This document shows positions 24,017 to 36,430 of a stretch of 64,000 nt of DNA, in pieces. Location: contig NOWV01000011.1 of NCBI GenBank assembly GCA_003344405.1, forward strand, positions 930,001 to 994,000, in the 5' to 3' direction. This stretch comes from Trichoplax sp. H2 (taxonomy: Eukaryota > Placozoa > Uniplacotomia > Trichoplacea). The notes beneath the pieces were generated by a model, which saw nothing but the letters and a program-made list of their open reading frames with translations, ran no database searches and was not told where the DNA came from. Both the position numbers and the translations under genes were made by a program. Each line of letters begins with the position of its first letter. Position 1 is the stretch's first letter.

Positions 24017-24663
24017 CTAGTATTTGGAAACACATTTTGCAAATTTAGACAGCTCAAAAAATTTCCAATACATCTTGTTACCAGGAACAGGTTCATTTGT
24101 TTGCACAACCATTGGTACGACATCGATTTCAAATAAATTTTGATCTACCAGTGCTGTGTTACCCGCGAAGATGTTATTTTTGCTGATGACAATAATATAT
24201 ATTTGAAGTACGCTTTTGTGGTATTTTTTTTCACCTCCTTCTGTTACCTGTCCCGTCCCGAGATTAATTTACTCATGTATACTTGTTGACGGGCTAAAAA
24301 GTAATCTTTCTTTTGCTCTTGCATTTCAATTGCTATTTTTTGTTTCCCTTTATTTGTACATAAGATATCAATATTATATCTTATACTTGATTGTCTTTTG
24401 TTACCAGAATAATGCACTGTTTGTAGTTGGCCAGAAATGATCTCGACCTGCATAATTTCTTGATCATCTTTGAATCCTAATAAGCTATTCCATAAACTAA
24501 TTAACATCTTCCTTCCTACGTTCACCAAATAATATTCGAAGGCTAAATCATCCTTTAGATCGGTAAAAACTCTCGTGTCCAAATTTTTTTGAATCAGCTC
24601 TATTCTCGCTCTTTTACGATCCACAACCACGTAGAATTTTACACCATCAATTAGATAGCTCAT
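24017..24663 (-). pseudogene. Rpn / PD-(D/E)XK nuclease-family transposase, frameshifted
   Basis: The first 139 codons (24663-24244) carry the family blocks of the Rpn/PDDEXK nuclease transposases: an N-terminal LKDDLAFEYYLVN and ISLWNSLLGF helix, then the nuclease core with the acidic IDIL strand followed by IAIEMQ. The core is followed by the conserved F.ARQQVYMSKLIS helix. The frame then closes at 24244. One frame over, the family continues without a stop to 24017, through KYHKS, a hydrophobic YIIVIS strand and the FFELSKF block. The shift coincides with a tandem duplication of the pentamer GGGAC at the break. The C-terminal end of the family is also missing. These proteins are typical of bacteria, including Rickettsiales, and scattered in a few eukaryotes. 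It lies alone between animal genes, consistent with an old horizontal insertion. Family assignment is by motif memory. Confidence 0.75.
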
Positions 24664-25238
24664 AAAGTAGAAAATGAAGTGGATTCAACTTAGTTCTATA
24701 GCAGCAATTGTACAACACTGGTATCTAGTGTGATCGTGCCACCACAAACATATTACCAGATCTGGGTATCGTTATGACGCTGTCACATCGTCAGCATAAG
24801 TTATAGATCCTGCTGTCTGACATTTTCATATTACAAGCTTGTAATTAAATCTTGTAATAAGGTCCTGTTTTCTATCATCGCAAAATACCTAACCTTTATT
24901 ATTTACAGGCTCACTGATGTAGATTCACGGCTATTTACACACCTTTGAATTCAAAATTTTCACAACTATTGAAAGCATATTTTGCAGTCTCTATTACAGA
25001 GATTACTATTACGTTTTCTTTACTAATACAATAATAATATTGACAACATTTTTCAGTCAAATAACTATATAACACTATAAAGCGCATTTATTAACAGTAA
25101 TTGCTGTTACATTTTCTTCAATAATACAACGGCAATAGTTACAAATTATTTACAGTTAATAATGTTAATCAACAATTAGCTAACGTGATAGAGTGAGAAG
25201 CTATCACAATTTCAAGTCTGCGATAAAGAAAAGTACCG
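24664..25238. other. Intergenic, no gene seen
   Basis: AT-rich sequence with short internal repeats of the type 'TTACTATTACGTTTTCTTTA..AATACAATAATAATATT' near 25003-25038 and 25088-25135. Nothing coding is recognised. Confidence 0.45.
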
Positions 25239-25490
25239 CATGAATCGTATGTTCAGTCTTATTTAGAAAGGGGACCATTGCCGATATAATCATCATGTAT
25301 AATTCAAATACAGATACTGCTCATTGCCCAAAATTCCGTACTAACTTATACAGAATAACAAAAATTTCTGTGACCAACACAATTATGCACTTGCAGTAAC
25401 TGCTTATTACAGTAATTCAGTTGCTAAATCGGAATACCGCCAAATAGACTATAAAGCATAATTCCACAAATTACGTCATTTATAGCGATT
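25239..25490 (+). repeat. Dispersed repeat copy B
   Basis: Second copy of the ~255 bp sequence found at 17780-18035, in the same orientation, about 7.5 kb away. Sequence agreement runs from 'CATGAATCGTATGTTCAGTC' to 'TCCACAAATTACGTCATTTAT' and then ends abruptly. Here it lies in intergenic DNA. Confidence 0.85.
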
Positions 25491-26036
25491 ATTAATTATA
25501 ATGAAAAACAGAGAGTGTAACAAGTTATTGTGTGTGAATGTTAATGACTGAGTCTAAACATAATTTATATGAGATCTCCTGATTTCTGCGAACTTGGAAT
25601 TTAGGATACTATAGAAATATAAGACCTGCTTATGTCAGGACAAATGTTTATGACGTTAAAGTAAATAGATAGCTGTAGTAGAAACAGAGATACTTAGGAA
25701 TTCGAGAGAGAGATAAATAATTCGAGAAATAGCTAACAAGGAGTGCTACTTGTTCTACTATTCTTGATTGTAATTGATTACCATGAACCCTTTTTATGAT
25801 GTAATCAAAACAATTTTATCCTTAACTGGTGTTGGTGATTTATAGAAAAGGAAGATTCAACGATGGTAAATAGTAATAGAATAGTTGTTACTAGTAGTTA
25901 CAATTTGGCATTCGTATAAATGTATATGGATTGACAATGATATAGTTTGTTTATAAGTTCAGCGAAATTAGCAAGTTTATAATCCAGGTTTGAAAGTATA
26001 TCATAGGAGTTTATCCGCACGTGTGCAAGTTAATGC
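25491..26036. other. Intergenic, 3' flank of the family pseudogene
   Basis: No coding or RNA feature recognised between the dispersed repeat and the C-terminal end of the pseudogene at 26037. Confidence 0.45.
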
Positions 26037-28300
26037 CTAAGCTATCACAAAGGAGTCTAATAACTGGTTATAACTTCTTCGATGATGACGACTACGATAA
26101 TGAAAAGCCGTTCTTACCATTTGAGTAATCGGCTGAAATTCATTATCTCTTCTACAGTACGATCGATAACCTCTTCGATACTGAACTAAAGCTGACAATA
26201 ATATTTCTTTGCCTGTTTCTTCTTCGGTTTCAGTTATTTTAAGATATCTCAAGGAAAAGCTTGTGACGATAAAAGCTATTGATGTATTAGCAATTGCCGC
26301 ATTCAATGATGCAAATGACCAATCGCTGGAATCTATCTAGTACGACTCTTAATAGAAATATCGCAAAAACACCAGTAGTGATGCTAATATTAAAGAAAAT
26401 TTTCCAAAGATTCAACGATATTTTGGGTGTATGGTATCGTAGATAATCGAATAATTCTGATGGAATGCCGATACATTCGACACTTTCGATATTAGCAATC
26501 TCGTAGTAGACTTGACTTAACTTTGCATGAAAATCTTCTACTTTATTAATCTGTAAATATTGGCTGATACATGTTAATAATTAATTTAATGCATCGCTGT
26601 CTACTTTTTATAGGTAATTGTCATAATCTTTATGTAATGTGACTTTCACAGTATCATTATCCATTGTAACATATCGAAATGTGACTTTCGATATTCCGTT
26701 TATAAATTCATAATTATTTTGCAACAAAAGTTGTCGAAAGTAATGTTGAATATGTTGTTTTAATTGATAATCTTGTAACATTTCGGGTAAATCTATTATT
26801 ATTATAGGATTATGAATATTATCGGAAACGACGAAATTGACTTCTAATGTTTCTTGCTTAGCGGCTTATATTTGGTCAATTTGTGATTATACATTTTTTC
26901 GTGATTGGACAATACGTTCAGGAAGCTTTTCTTCCTTTCTTATATAAGAATCGATCGTATTTGTAACCTAGTGTATGTAGGGCAAAAAACAACAATTACA
27001 AAACTAAAATGAACAGAATAGGCGAAAAGAAATGTTGCTACATTAATTATGATACGGAATATCAATTGAAATGTTGACCAAAGCTGGATTATGGTAATTA
27101 TAGAATAAAATAATGCGATGCAGAATAAAATGGGTATCAAAATATAATTAATATATTTAAATTTAGGATTTATAAATAAGAATTGACGATTTAGTGTGAT
27201 TGTTAGAAGTTTACATAGAAATAATAGAATTCGTAGAAGTTCCAGAGCCCCGAAAATAAAAAAGGCAAAGAAATTATTAACGTAAGTAGGCTCTTAATAG
27301 ATTTTAAGAAGTTTCAAGATTTTAAATGATTCGTAAGATCTCTTACATAATTTATAAACCGTGGATTTAGTTGCCCGAAGTTCATTTTAGTTAAGATTTT
27401 GTAATTTAATGTCGACAGAGAATGATACCGATGTTGATATTGCAACGAGTTAGTTCGCCAGGATTGTCTTACACGAGCTAGCATTATTATTAATGTTAAA
27501 ATAAGATGACTAACCAAAATACGATAAAAGTCATACTTAATTTTTGATGGCAATCTTCGAATAGATGTGATAATTGACAAATAGGGTAATAGTTATAGTG
27601 TGATGGAAATGAATAATTCCAAAGATCCAATAAAAATCAAGATACACATAAATTTCGTTTAACACCATTCAGCTAGAGATTACCATGCTCACTTTCTCCA
27701 AGACAGAAATATTCAATTGTTTGTAATCTCAGCTTACTCATAACAGAAATGCTGACTGTATCAATTTCCGTTACCCTACAAGAGAAATATAAAAGATATT
27801 GCGGGTAAAAAGGAATACCATTGGCTAATCAACACCGAATAGATGCAGCAATATCATGTAAGCATGCAATAGACTATATTGCTGCGATATAAACTAAATA
27901 ACTGATAAAGCAAGAAGTATTTTATAATTTCACAAGCCTTAACGCTAATTTACCATTTCAATATCACGCATGTTCTAATGAGTTCTGCAACGTTACCTCG
28001 CTGACTTTTCTAAACAGATATTGATGACTTTTACCAGTGTTACTGCAGCCAATGCAGTACTTAAAATAAGGGTAAATATCCTCAGGTATAGTATGCACTA
28101 TCCGCTATTTGCAGGGTTTAAACACGAACTAACATTGATCTTAGAATTGGATTCTTCCATTTCACAACATGAAATGTTCCCGCGAGAGATATAAAACCCA
28201 ATTTTATCCATACGTTGTACAAAGCTGCGCTTATTTCTTCTGAAGAGGGTTGGACAGGCTGGTCCATAGCAGCTGTTATTGTTGTATATTAGCAGCGTTC
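26037..28300 (-). pseudogene. Full-length pseudogene of the multi-membrane cluster family
   Basis: Reading the minus strand, family similarity can be followed across both exons. Exon 1 remnant lies at about 28300-28005: the TTTCTAAACAGATATTGATG-type end of the ectodomain plus TM1, on the + strand. The exon 2 remnant lies at about 27775-26037, including the loop around 26700-26850, the PSELF..YLRY..P block near 26400-26470 and an intact tail frame at 26306-26037 (KYLKITETEEE-like, then YRRGYRSYCRR). The frame is broken by a shift near 26325 and stops near 26580, 26865 and 26890. The splice donor that is ACTTAC (minus GTAAGT) in the three intact genes reads GCTGAC here, so it is lost. All of this indicates an old inactive tandem copy that retained the two-exon layout. 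Confidence 0.82.
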
Positions 28301-28980
28301 ATTAATACGATTCAGAGGATTGATATCACTGCTTGATATCTTTTAGATACAGAACATTAGTCCTGCACCCTTTATAAAAACTTTGTGTTCGTGACTATTT
28401 CTTTCAAGCAAGTTTATTAACAGGATAAAGTATACGCCTTCTATACTGTTAAGGTGTCCAATTCGGGCTTATTCATATCATTCCAATTATCTATGTGAAA
28501 CAGGCATGGTTGCTATAAATATTGGAACTTCACCAGCTTAGTACCGTGTCCAATTTGTGTTTGTAGTTATTTCTACCAAACGAACTTGTTGTACGCCTAT
28601 ATGATATACGCCTATATTGGTAGGGAGTTCATTTGTGTTTATCTTAAGATACCCATTAACTATTTGAAACATACGAATAGATGATTTCTTAGGCTTAATC
28701 ACTTCATTTATTGGCAGAAAATTAAGCTAACCTAAATCAACAATATGCAACTAAAAATACATGTAAAAAATAAACAGACATTTGCCCAACTATTTAAAGA
28801 GACTTCAAGTACTCAATATCTCATATGTTTCAACAATTTTGAACGAATTCTGACATATTTATTGTATGTAAAGAAGGCTTACAAATGACAGAAATACTGA
28901 TTTCAATTAGTTTCTCCGCCATACCATTACTTAATTTACTTCAATGCTAGTATAGATGTGGAATAAATAAGTTTATAGCC
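28301..28980. other. Intergenic, no clear feature
   Basis: Probably includes the eroded 5' end of the pseudogene's exon 1, but similarity is too weak to place. No other gene or repeat is seen. Confidence 0.4.
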
Positions 28981-29069
28981 TCTAAGATTCAAAATTCGAT
29001 AAATTTTAAGCTATTAAAATTAGGGCTAATCCTTAATGTGATATCCAAGTTATCTAAAATTAAACTTTA

Positions 29070-29150
29070 AAGGTTGATCATCTCGGAAGATAAGCAGAAA
29101 ATCTTAGTACTTAGGTGGAATAATAGCCGCTAGTCGTGTAGTTTAAACTA
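29070..29150 (+). pseudogene. Degenerate 5S-rRNA-like segment, copy 1
   Basis: 'ATCTCGGAAGATAAGCAG' followed 12-15 bp later by 'TTAGTACTTAGGTGGAATAA' matches the order, spacing and most bases of the central and 3' parts of eukaryotic 5S rRNA (loop A/box A region GATCTCGGAAG.TAAGCA, then TTAGTACTTGGATGGGAGACC, the box C region). The 5' third is poorly preserved, so it is not a functional 5S gene. A second copy lies ~271 bp downstream. Candidates: decayed 5S genes or a 5S-derived (SINE3-type) element. Confidence 0.6.
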
Positions 29151-29339
29151 TTGAAACCACTGTAGTGCTTGGGTTTTACAATCCCTTAGGTTCGTAATCG
29201 TCTAGCTCAAAATCTGAGTTATTAAAATTGAGCAAATCTCTAACTTGATAAAAGATTACTTCTAAATGCTACCGTACTTCAGTTACTACTGTAATTAGCT
29301 GAAACTACTACAACCATTAAGTTATCCATAATGAACATT

Positions 29340-29420
29340 TAGGGTTGACCATCTCGGAAGATAAGCAAAAAATCATAATACTAAGATGGAATGATCGTAG
29401 CTGGTCCAGTAATTTAGTGC
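29340..29420 (+). pseudogene. Degenerate 5S-rRNA-like segment, copy 2
   Basis: 'CATCTCGGAAGATAAGCAAA' followed by 'ATAATACTAAGATGGAATGA' repeats the copy 1 pattern with independent changes. Upstream 'CTACAACCATTAAG' and 'TGAACA' sit where 5S rRNA has CTACGACCATACC and TGAAC, so a little more of the 5' domain survives here. The flanks (AGTTATTAAAATT.., AAGTTATC.A.AAT.AACATTT) are also shared with copy 1, so the two are a tandem duplication of a ~270 bp unit. Confidence 0.6.
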
Positions 29421-29593
29421 TGATTTACGATTTTTTGAACGATGCATTGAATAGTTAAAAAACAATCTACAATATTCCATCGCATTAATGATTGGCTAGA
29501 CACATTTGTTTAATACATGTACAGGATATCTTCTAACCAATTAGTATGGACATACCAAATTAAAATCTATAAGTTCGGAATACTGATGAATGT

Positions 29594-32500
29594 TTAACTG
29601 ACGCTCTGATATTCCAATAAATCAGAATTTCGTCGAGGATTAGGATTAGTAGAGAATATCTGCATCAGTTGTGAAAGAGGCTGAAATTCAATACCTCTTC
29701 TACAAAATAATCGATAGCCTCTTCTGTATAATATTAAATTAGCTAATAATATTTCTTTTGTTATTTCTTCATCAGACTCGGCTACTTTAAGATATTTCAA
29801 AGATAGAACTGTAGCGATATAGACGATTGGCGTATTAGCAATAGTTGAGCTTAACGATGTAAATGACCAACATTTTGAGTCATATAATACTGCCAAAATA
29901 AATGCCAAAAATATGCATGTCGTAACCATGATGTTAAAGAAAATTTGCCACAGACTCAACGATACTTCAGGTGCGTAATATCGTAAATAGCCAAATAATT
30001 CTGATGGAATTCCAATGCATTGACTATCACCGATATTATGGATCTTGTAATAGACTTTACTTAACTTTGCTTGAAAGTATCCTGCTTTCTTACTTTGTAG
30101 ATGTTGACTAATGCATGTTAATAACCCGGTTAAATTGGTGTTATCCGTGAAAAATAGACAGTGATTGTAGTCTTCAGGCAATGTTACATCGACATCAGTA
30201 TCATTGTCATTTATACTGTATTGAAATACAATTCTAGATATTCCATCAGATAATCCATAACCAGTTTGTAACAAAATCTGTTGTAAATATTGTCGTACAT
30301 GTTGTTCTATTCTATCGTCTTGTAACATTTCCGGTAAATCGATTGTTATTATATGATTATCAATACTACCAGAGATGAAGAAATAGACTTCTAACTTTCC
30401 TTGTTTAGCAGTTAAGATATCATCAATTCGTGATTCTACCTTTTGCTGTAAATGGATGATATACCTAGGAAGCATATTTCCCTTCTTTTTATAAGAGTCA
30501 ATCAGTTTCATAATATAATGTACATAAGGTATCACGACGACAATAGTAATGCTAAAATAAACAGAATGGGCGACGATAAAAGTTGTTACATTAATAATGG
30601 TACGGAAAATGACTTGGAAAAAAAGCCAAAATTCGGCTATCGTAAAAACAGAATATGTTAGAGCTACGAGAGATAAGATAGCAGACATAATAGAATTAAG
30701 ATGACGATGTTTAGAATGTGTAAAGAGAAAGTTACGTTTCAATTTAATTGCAAGCACTTCAGAGATAAATAATGTTATTCGTAAAAGTTCGATAGCACCG
30801 AAAATAAAGAAAGGTAAACAAATTATAAATGTCAAGAAGCTTTTGATAAATTTTATCACATGGAAAGATCTCAAATCATTTATTATGTCTTTAATACGAA
30901 TTGTAAGTTGAAAGTGCAACTGGCTATAATTACTTCGCATTAAGATTTTATAATTGAGTGTAGTTAGAGAAGCTCGTTTTAGTTGATACGCTAACGAATT
31001 GGTTAACCAAAATTCTTTTAGGTGAGCCGCAATTATGATTATTGTAAACAATCCATGTAAGATACCAACACCAAAATACCTGAACACTATTGGCTTGGGC
31101 ACTGATAGATGACCGATGAAGGGAAAAACCATGAAAATAGGTGGATAGATCTGTGCTACAACAGACGCATATCCTCCAAAAGCAGCAAGAAAGAACAAAA
31201 CGATATGCATCAGGACATGTTCTATTTGTACCCAACGATTGCTAATTGTACTTTCTCGAAGATAAAAGTATCCGGCTGTCTGCAACTTTAACCGGTTTAT
31301 AATAGAAACGCTTACTGAATCAATTTCCGCTTTTCTATAGTGCAAAGACATAAATTTGCTATTAAGAGCAGAGATTTCGCACTTTAAAATCACACCATCA
31401 GTTACCATCAACTTAATACTTTTACGAATTTTCTGTTATGTGCAGCACTAAAAACTAAGTATTACCTGAAACTGTAAATTATACTTTTAGACTGTATATC
31501 TAGACCGAAATTTGATCTAAATAAATGCAGATATCGCCTTTGGATCTTTAATAGCTAAATGCTAGTTAAAGAACACTTTTCCAAAAATTCTAAATACCAT
31601 CAAAGAACCACTAAAACTAACTTAAATACCATAGCTTTAGCCATAATATACAATTGTTATAGGGTATTCTCGATCAGTTCTTAACTAGCAAATTGCTTGT
31701 AAAGTGAGTATCATTAGTTTATGATCACCGCTTTAACGCTTTAAAATGCAATATTGTAGTTATCTTGAATATCAAATGTTTAGTTAAGCTATAGGTTCCT
31801 TCTTGTGACTTTACGGTATATAACTTCATATGGATTGTGGTAAGGTAATTTTAATAAGGAAATTAGCAAGCAAGTAATTGAGGTGAAAGGAAAAATAGGG
31901 TCCAACTAGTGAAAAAGAAGTCATATAAATAGTATAAGATGCAAATTCACATTGTATAAGAAGATAGAGTGAGACTCTATCATGTAGAAAGTAGGAGTTA
32001 TATTGAAAGAATTATATAATTATAAAAAAAAAAGAACTGTAAAGGAAATATAATATCTATGCTAAATATTCTAAATTGATAGCGAGTAGGATAGAAATAA
32101 AATATAAGGTATTGACTAGAAGTTATTCACAAATGTGTTTACGAAATTGCAGTAGACAAGGAAAGATCTTCAAATTTTTAGTAGTGGAATTGTGTAGAAG
32201 CGAGAAGGTTGTATGCTAGTAACTATTAATTGAATTATCAAAAGAAAATGACAGTCTAAGAACCAATCTTAATATTGAATTTGCTTTAAAAGCTATACAT
32301 GGAGATTACTGTACTCTATTCAAGAATATTGTTTAGTCTGGTACTTTATTACACAGTGATAGACTTAAAAATTAAACGGTAAAGTTCTACAGAGTGATTT
32401 GACTCCATCAGAAATGAAATTGTGTTGCATCTTTTAACAGTTGTAGAAGTTTTAAACAAGAACTTGCTGTCAACTCTATTTGCTACGAGTTCTGTGTGAT

Positions 32501-33327
32501 TATTGTACAGAAAAGAAGCATGTTTATCACATACCCTATAAAAATTATTGATGTTATAGTACTTACTTTTCTAAGGAATCGATATACATATTAACCACCC
32601 TAGTCAAAGCTATTCCTGCCAATGTAGTACTTAGGATGATAGTAAATATTCTCATTAGTGGCGCATACCAAAGTATTTTTTGAGGGGTTAGACATTTATC
32701 AAAATTGATATCATCACTAAGGTCTTCATTTTCGCAGCATGAGTAATCTACGCTACTAATAGAATTTCCTTGGATAGTAAAATTTCTTCTACATAGAGTA
32801 CCATACGGTATCTCCGAAAAATTCTGGTTCTTTTTCAAATTTAAATGAAATACTTTGCTCAGAACTTTAAATATAGTTAATCCTCGACATAAATCAGTGG
32901 TGATGTTACTGTAACAGTCAGTACTAGATTCTGTGATATTAATTCGCAATTCCGATGAGAAGATCGCATAAATACTCAAGCTTGTAGTAATATAATCAGT
33001 AGGTAATGCGAAAATAGCTTCTCCAACATCTTTTCTTAACCATGCATAAAAAATAGGGCTTTCATGGACTGAACTTCGAAGATGGTCATTGCCATTTCTT
33101 TTATAAAGATGAAAAAATACAACTCGAACCGATGGAGATTTAATAATCTTCCTGAAATCATGATATATTCGAGTTTCATTTAGTACGCTCAATTGACAAT
33201 TGGAATGGCACTCAGTCTCCACCCTTTCCAATACTACAAGGTGGAAGGATATAAACAGCCAGAAGATCGATACGCAAGTGAACATGGACAAATTATGCAT
33301 AGACAGAGCCATCATTTCAAGGAACAC
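29594..33327 (-). CDS. Cluster family gene 1: secreted-ectodomain multi-pass membrane protein, 2 exons, 833 aa
   Basis: Family not recognised. Exon 1, 33327-32567, encodes a hydrophobic leader (residues ~15-32), then an extracellular Cys-rich domain with several N-x-S/T sites. Its landmarks are CQLSVLNET, FYAWLRKDVGEAIFALPTDY, GTLCRRNF, YSCC and KCL, followed by TM1 at ~222-245. Exon 2, 31334-29594, gives TM2 ~294-316, TM3 ~341-358, TM4 ~418-443, TM5 ~468-493 and TM6 ~496-525. A ~190-residue soluble region follows, with IDLPEMLQDD and GIPSELFGYLRYYAPEVSL, then TM7 ~716-739, TM8 ~746-768 and a basic tail RRGYRLFCRRGIEF. The 1,232 bp intron is GTAAGT..CTATAG, phase 2; without it the two exons look like separate proteins ending at TAA inside the donor. 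Genes 2 and 3 have the same intron position and phase. An ion channel, transporter or receptor are all possible; none is shown. Confidence 0.85.
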
Positions 33328-36240
33328 TGTAACCTGAGAAAATACCTAATTGATTATCGGTAATCAAAGTGAGTTACTTCAATATTGATAGAATTTATTC
33401 TTAAACTTTTTTTCACTGCGCTAACTCGACAGTATTTATGCCTTCTGCTTCACCATAAATTTAAATTCATCCAATCCTGCTGGATAAGAATGTTGATCAC
33501 AGGCATTCAAATCTATAGAGTTAATTTATAGCCTTAGTAATGAAATGATTGTGCTCCAAACAAAAAATATAAACAAACATTGAATATAGTAGAGACGGAT
33601 ATCCGGAATGAAAAATTCGCTTGATATATCCTACAGCTTATCTATTCAAATTCTTCATGGTTTTCTATATTTTATTTATTAAAAGCTTTATCTTCTATTA
33701 ATCCACTAGCAAACCCAAATTATTCATATTTTTTTCTTTCTTTAAATTCAAAGGCTTGAGCGTACTTAAAAAATATTGCTATTCATATCATAGATAATAG
33801 GGTAGGATATGATTCAACATAACTTAATCTTTCTAGTAAAAGATGAAAGAGCACCGTCCATGTTTTTATTCTTGAGCTCCACCATCTTTTGGCAAGAATT
33901 ACTCGAGCTAGTTTTACAAATTTACAATAATAATCAATCAATGTTTGCGCTTTGCTATAATTTAAGTTGGAATAAAATATCCGTTAGTGGCATTTTAAGA
34001 TATCCGAGATCCTTTTCTATCATAGATTGGAAAATACACTCTGATAAAGAAGAAAGATAAAGTAATTATCCAATAATCAACAGGCTTCTTTTGCTTAATT
34101 ACTACTGTAAGTATATGAAATATATTAGAACTGAACCATACTATTTTAAGAATTTAATGACTGATTTATTCTCATTATCTGAGGAAAATTTCAGCGTATT
34201 TTGGTCCATTCACATTTACCGTAAATTGCATAATGCATTCAATCATATGATTGTTATTAAGTTCCTCTTTCATATTATGATTACTAATAACAATGACGTC
34301 AAAGTCATTTAGACTTTTTATTTTGTTCAGCAATGAGGCATTTTGTAGCTTTATTTCACATCATGACAATTTCATAAACGGATATAATTATCTTTGAAGT
34401 GTTAATGAAATGACTGAATGATTTTTCGATTATTTTTTTGATTATATAATTTATAAAAAGCGATATTATTTTTGACTAAATTAGGTTACCATAGCTATTT
34501 AGCAATCGTGCATAATGAAGTACAAAAAATTAGCATTAAAATGATATAATTCTCTATGTCATTTTATAATTATTGACAAGGGCTGCCGTTCTCAGTTTAG
34601 CTATTTTATTAAACCAAATTTTGTTGGTTTCGTAAATAATACATCGATAACAAACTAGTAGTCAGGTAGTGCTTACTTTGACTAAGAAGAACTTATTTTT
34701 GGGGGCCTTTTAAGTCAGCCTTTGACAAATTGTCAAATTTCTATTTTCTCTTATCAATGAAATACGACATTTATTATAGCTGTTAATGGTAGCAACATGG
34801 CAGTTGTAAACACCACGCATTCGCTAAGAATTAAATGTATTTTCCGTTCATTGCCCTATTAAATTACTTTTAAACTGCTCCTTAATATACCGCATGCAGT
34901 GTCATTTAAGCATAGCATTTACAGACTTAATACTTGTTAGTAGCGATGATACAGAAACAATATTCTTCATCAGAAATTTGATCAAGTTCTTGATACTGTA
35001 TCTGTAGATGATCATCATGACTCAAACGATTTTGCTAACTTCGGGTATTAGTAACGGCAATATCTTTGCTGATCTACGCTATTAACTTATTTTTTATCAA
35101 TTCTCGATAATTTAATTCTAATAATTGGTGCCTGTAACTATTTATATAATTTTGACTTATTATGTATTAATTAATATACTGTAAATTGAAATGTGACGCC
35201 ATTTAGGAGTCCCTGTTACAAGATAAATTATCACTGTGAAACCATTCAATCTATTAAAATAGGTCGACAAATTAAAAGAAAATGATATCAGATTTGGTTT
35301 CCATACTATTCATGTGAATCAATGCTATCGTTGATCCCTAATATCAAACGATGCTGAAAAGTGGACAATTTTGCCAAGGTAGATTGGCACACTAGGCATA
35401 AGACCTGATTTAGTACATGCTCAGAATCTGTATTGCAAAATTGTCGATTAACATAAAGGATCATATATTACATTATGACGCTTTATTCCACGATTTTTCC
35501 ACCATTATTTGTACCAGACTATTTCTATTTTATGTCTTATTAGTCCTATTACTAATAGCAATCATAAGATAAAAGACTTTAAGTAGCAGGATATCACAAT
35601 TACTGGTACAGTTTAACAATAAGTATGTAAATATATGTATCTAAGTAAAACTTTCTGCAGTTATGTAGGCAAATTCTTACCAAATGAAGGATCTGATTTG
35701 TTTGCCTATACTTGATGTAAGTACTTTGTTAGCTTAGCAATGCAATAATGAAATTAAGATTTTTTATTAATTCATCTTTGAAAGATAATTTAGTCACAAC
35801 TAATTATGAATTAGGATAACGAAATACGGTACTAAAATCCGATTTAGTTTCATTCAGTATTTTTAATATTTAAGACAAGTAAAAACAAATTAGTACGCGT
35901 CTATCTTTTGATATTCTCTGAAAAGTTAGTTAATAGATTCAAAATGATCAAATTTCTTGTCACTAGTAGCTAAAGCTTATCCTTAAGATAGAGCTTTGAT
36001 AGTGAGATAGTGTTTTTTCCGACTGATCTAAATCAACATTAGCAAGAAATGTGATAACCGAATTCGGAATCTGGAAACTACTGTAGCAAAAATTGAAACT
36101 TTATTAATTCGTAGCATTATGTCTATTATTATTGTGTATTTAGAATTAAGCAAGTACGGTAAGTCAACGCTTCAATGGCTACGAGAAAACTAATAGGCAT
36201 AATTGGCTAAGTTATATTGAATATTTGTAAGATGTTTTGA
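33328..36240. other. Intergenic spacer within the family cluster
   Basis: About 2.9 kb of AT-rich DNA between cluster gene 1 and the 36.2 kb relic. Two + strand open frames (33809-34060, 34091-34312) have no recognisable similarity, membrane pattern or splice context and are judged chance. No RNA gene or repeat array noticed. Confidence 0.5.
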
Positions 36241-36430
36241 AGATTCTCTTTAATTGTATAAAAGGATGGAATTCAATTCCTCGGGAACAGAAAAATCGAT
36301 AACCTCGGCTATATGGAACTATGTTAGTCAGTACGACCTTATGAGCTTTTTTTGGCTGAGCTTCAGATATAGTTCAATATTTTAAGGCTGTCTTCGTCGC
36401 TAAAAAAAACGATAGGCATATAAGCTATGG
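36241..36430 (-). pseudogene. C-terminal relic of the cluster family
   Basis: On the minus strand this aligns with the last ~60 codons of cluster gene 2 (36880-37070): the stretch reading 'GGATGGAATTCAATTCCTCG' and 'AAAAATCGATAACCTCG' on the + strand mirrors 'GGATGAAATTCGATTCCTCG' and 'AAAAATCGATAACCTCG' there. It encodes the tail (F.PF-like, NR/YRRGYRFF-like) and the start of TM8, with lesions. It lies ~400 bp beyond gene 2's stop codon and is a partial tandem duplicate. Confidence 0.8.

Noticed and set aside
29070-29420. Functional 5S rRNA genes
   Set aside because: Only the central and 3' motifs survive and the pairing regions are eroded, so I call degenerate copies only.
32563-33327. A separate secreted protein gene ending at 32563
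   Set aside because: Its stop is inside a GTAAGT donor conserved in two paralogues; better read as exon 1 of the two-exon gene.
33809-34060. 83-codon + strand frame in the cluster spacer
   Set aside because: No similarity. A brief TTTTAAGATATC match to the family tail on the other strand is too short to count.
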